The notes under the pieces are model-generated. The model did no database searches and was not told where the DNA came from. It saw only the letters and a program-made list of their open reading frames with translations. A program made the position numbers and the translations under genes. This document shows, piece by piece, positions 14,534 through 15,110 of a stretch of DNA of 15,110 bases; the stretch's first letter is position 1, and every line of letters starts with the position of its first letter. Source of the DNA: Desulfobacteraceae bacterium (GTDB lineage Bacteria > Desulfobacterota > Desulfobacteria > Desulfobacterales > Desulfosalsimonadaceae); contig SLGU01000175.1 in assembly GCA_007136525.1 (NCBI GenBank), forward strand, positions 1 to 15,110. The letters run 5' to 3'.

Positions 14534-15110
14534 TGGGATAGAAACGAAGGATGACAGCCTTGAGCTGCAAACCCTGGGTGAAGCGTTTGTCCGGTGTTTT
14601 CATCACCTGCTCAATATGCCCAAAATCCATGAAGCGGACAACCGCCTGGCAATACAGGCGTCCAAAGCATTCATTGATGCCGGAACACAGCTTTTGGGCA
14701 TCATTGACGAAATTGTTCTGGAGCCGCGGCACGGCCGCCTGTTTCTCTCCGGGCACAAGCTTTTGATGCGTCAACAGGCGGCGATTTATATTTTCGGCTT
14801 GCTTTCCGTTTTTGAAAACCTCATGCCGGATGGCCTGAAATTCAATTACCGGCTTAAAACCATTTCACACGCGCAGGCGCACAGTTTTGCCAGCCTGGTA
14901 ACACGGGCCCGGGATGAAGAGAATCCGGAGGCTTTTTTTGCCGGCCGTCTTTCTGAACCCGGATTCCAGTTTGTTGAAGTGCTGTCGGTGACCGAAGACA
15001 CATCAAGCCGTATCCCTTATTCCAGAAAGGCCAGGCAGGCCCACCGGATGTATTCCTTTGTCTACAATTCCATCAAGGATGTCAGCCGGGAGATCCTTCA
15101 AAACAAGCGG
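14523..15110 (+). CDS. Probable HD-type signalling protein, 5' part, cut by the window edge
   Basis: 196 residues are visible and the frame stays open at the right edge. The ATG at 14523 overlaps the upstream gene, by four bases (ATGA) if the upstream gene ends in its alternative frame. The visible part has helices with NRLAIQASKAFIDAG, then a beta segment with RHGRLFLSGHKLLMRQQ, then LMPDGLKFNYRLKTISHAQAHSFASLV. This is the same general layout as the N-terminal domain of the preceding HEAT-like protein and resembles the region that precedes HD or HD-GYP phosphohydrolase domains in related genomes. The visible end, MYSFVYNSIKDVSREIL, is where such a linker would lead into the HD domain. No catalytic HD motif is within the window, so the assignment is a prediction. 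The pair is probably a two-gene signalling unit. Confidence 0.5.
   Translation, partial: MNRDGIETKDDSLELQTLGEAFVRCFHHLLNMPKIHEADNRLAIQASKAFIDAGTQLLGIIDEIVLEPRHGRLFLSGHKLLMRQQAAIYIFGLLSVFENLMPDGLKFNYRLKTISHAQAHSFASLVTRARDEENPEAFFAGRLSEPGFQFVEVLSVTEDTSSRIPYSRKARQAHRMYSFVYNSIKDVSREILQNKR

Noticed and set aside
1..15110. CRISPR arrays, tRNA or rRNA genes, transposases, integrases, toxin-antitoxin or known defence modules
   Set aside because: No regularly spaced repeats, no RNA gene signatures and no such proteins were recognised on either strand. The UvrD helicase is fused to an EndoQ-like repair nuclease and has no defence-type neighbours.

Overview
The window looks like a chromosomal stretch of a moderately GC-rich Gram-negative bacterium. 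The best guess is a deltaproteobacterial (Desulfobacterota, Desulfobacterales-like) sulfate reducer. That guess rests on a CooT-like protein next to ispH, an endonuclease Q-helicase fusion, a HEAT protein next to a probable HD-type signalling protein, an outer-membrane MipA/OmpV protein, and a long palindromic repeat of a kind I associate with that group. The placement is an inference; there is no rRNA or other phylogenetic marker here.

Layout. 1-1966 (+): the 3' end of a CooT-like small protein, then an IspH (isoprenoid precursor synthesis) fused in frame to a membrane UbiA-type prenyltransferase. 2112-2723 (-): plsY for phospholipid synthesis, convergent with ispH. 2939-5170 (+): a tight three-gene set with 9-base gaps, made of a small Smr-domain protein, a 12-TM MFS exporter and a cytosolic protein with a nucleotidyl-cyclase-like N-terminus and a C-terminal helix-turn-helix. 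It ends in a hairpin plus T-run that overlaps the 3' end of the opposing gene. 5186-7763 (-): a PP2C-type phosphatase followed by a soluble Ser/Thr kinase fused to a formylglycine-generating-enzyme-like (C-type-lectin fold) domain, a kinase/phosphatase signalling pair. 7880-11314 (-): a 1144-residue fusion of an endonuclease Q-like PHP nuclease with a complete UvrD/PcrA helicase, probably acting in repair of deaminated DNA. 11315-11697: noncoding, dominated by a roughly 121-bp near-palindromic repeat. 11698-12549 (-): MipA/OmpV outer-membrane protein. 12797-15110 (+): a HEAT-like regulatory protein, with a possible frameshift near its C-terminus, overlapping the start of a second signalling protein cut by the window edge.

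Four multi-domain or paired arrangements carry most of the interest: IspH-UbiA, EndoQ-UvrD, PP2C with kinase-FGE, and the cyclase-like/HTH protein with an exporter. I found no tRNA, rRNA, CRISPR array, transposase, integrase or reverse transcriptase. Apart from the repeat there is no clear sign of a mobile island, so this looks like core chromosome with unusual fusions.
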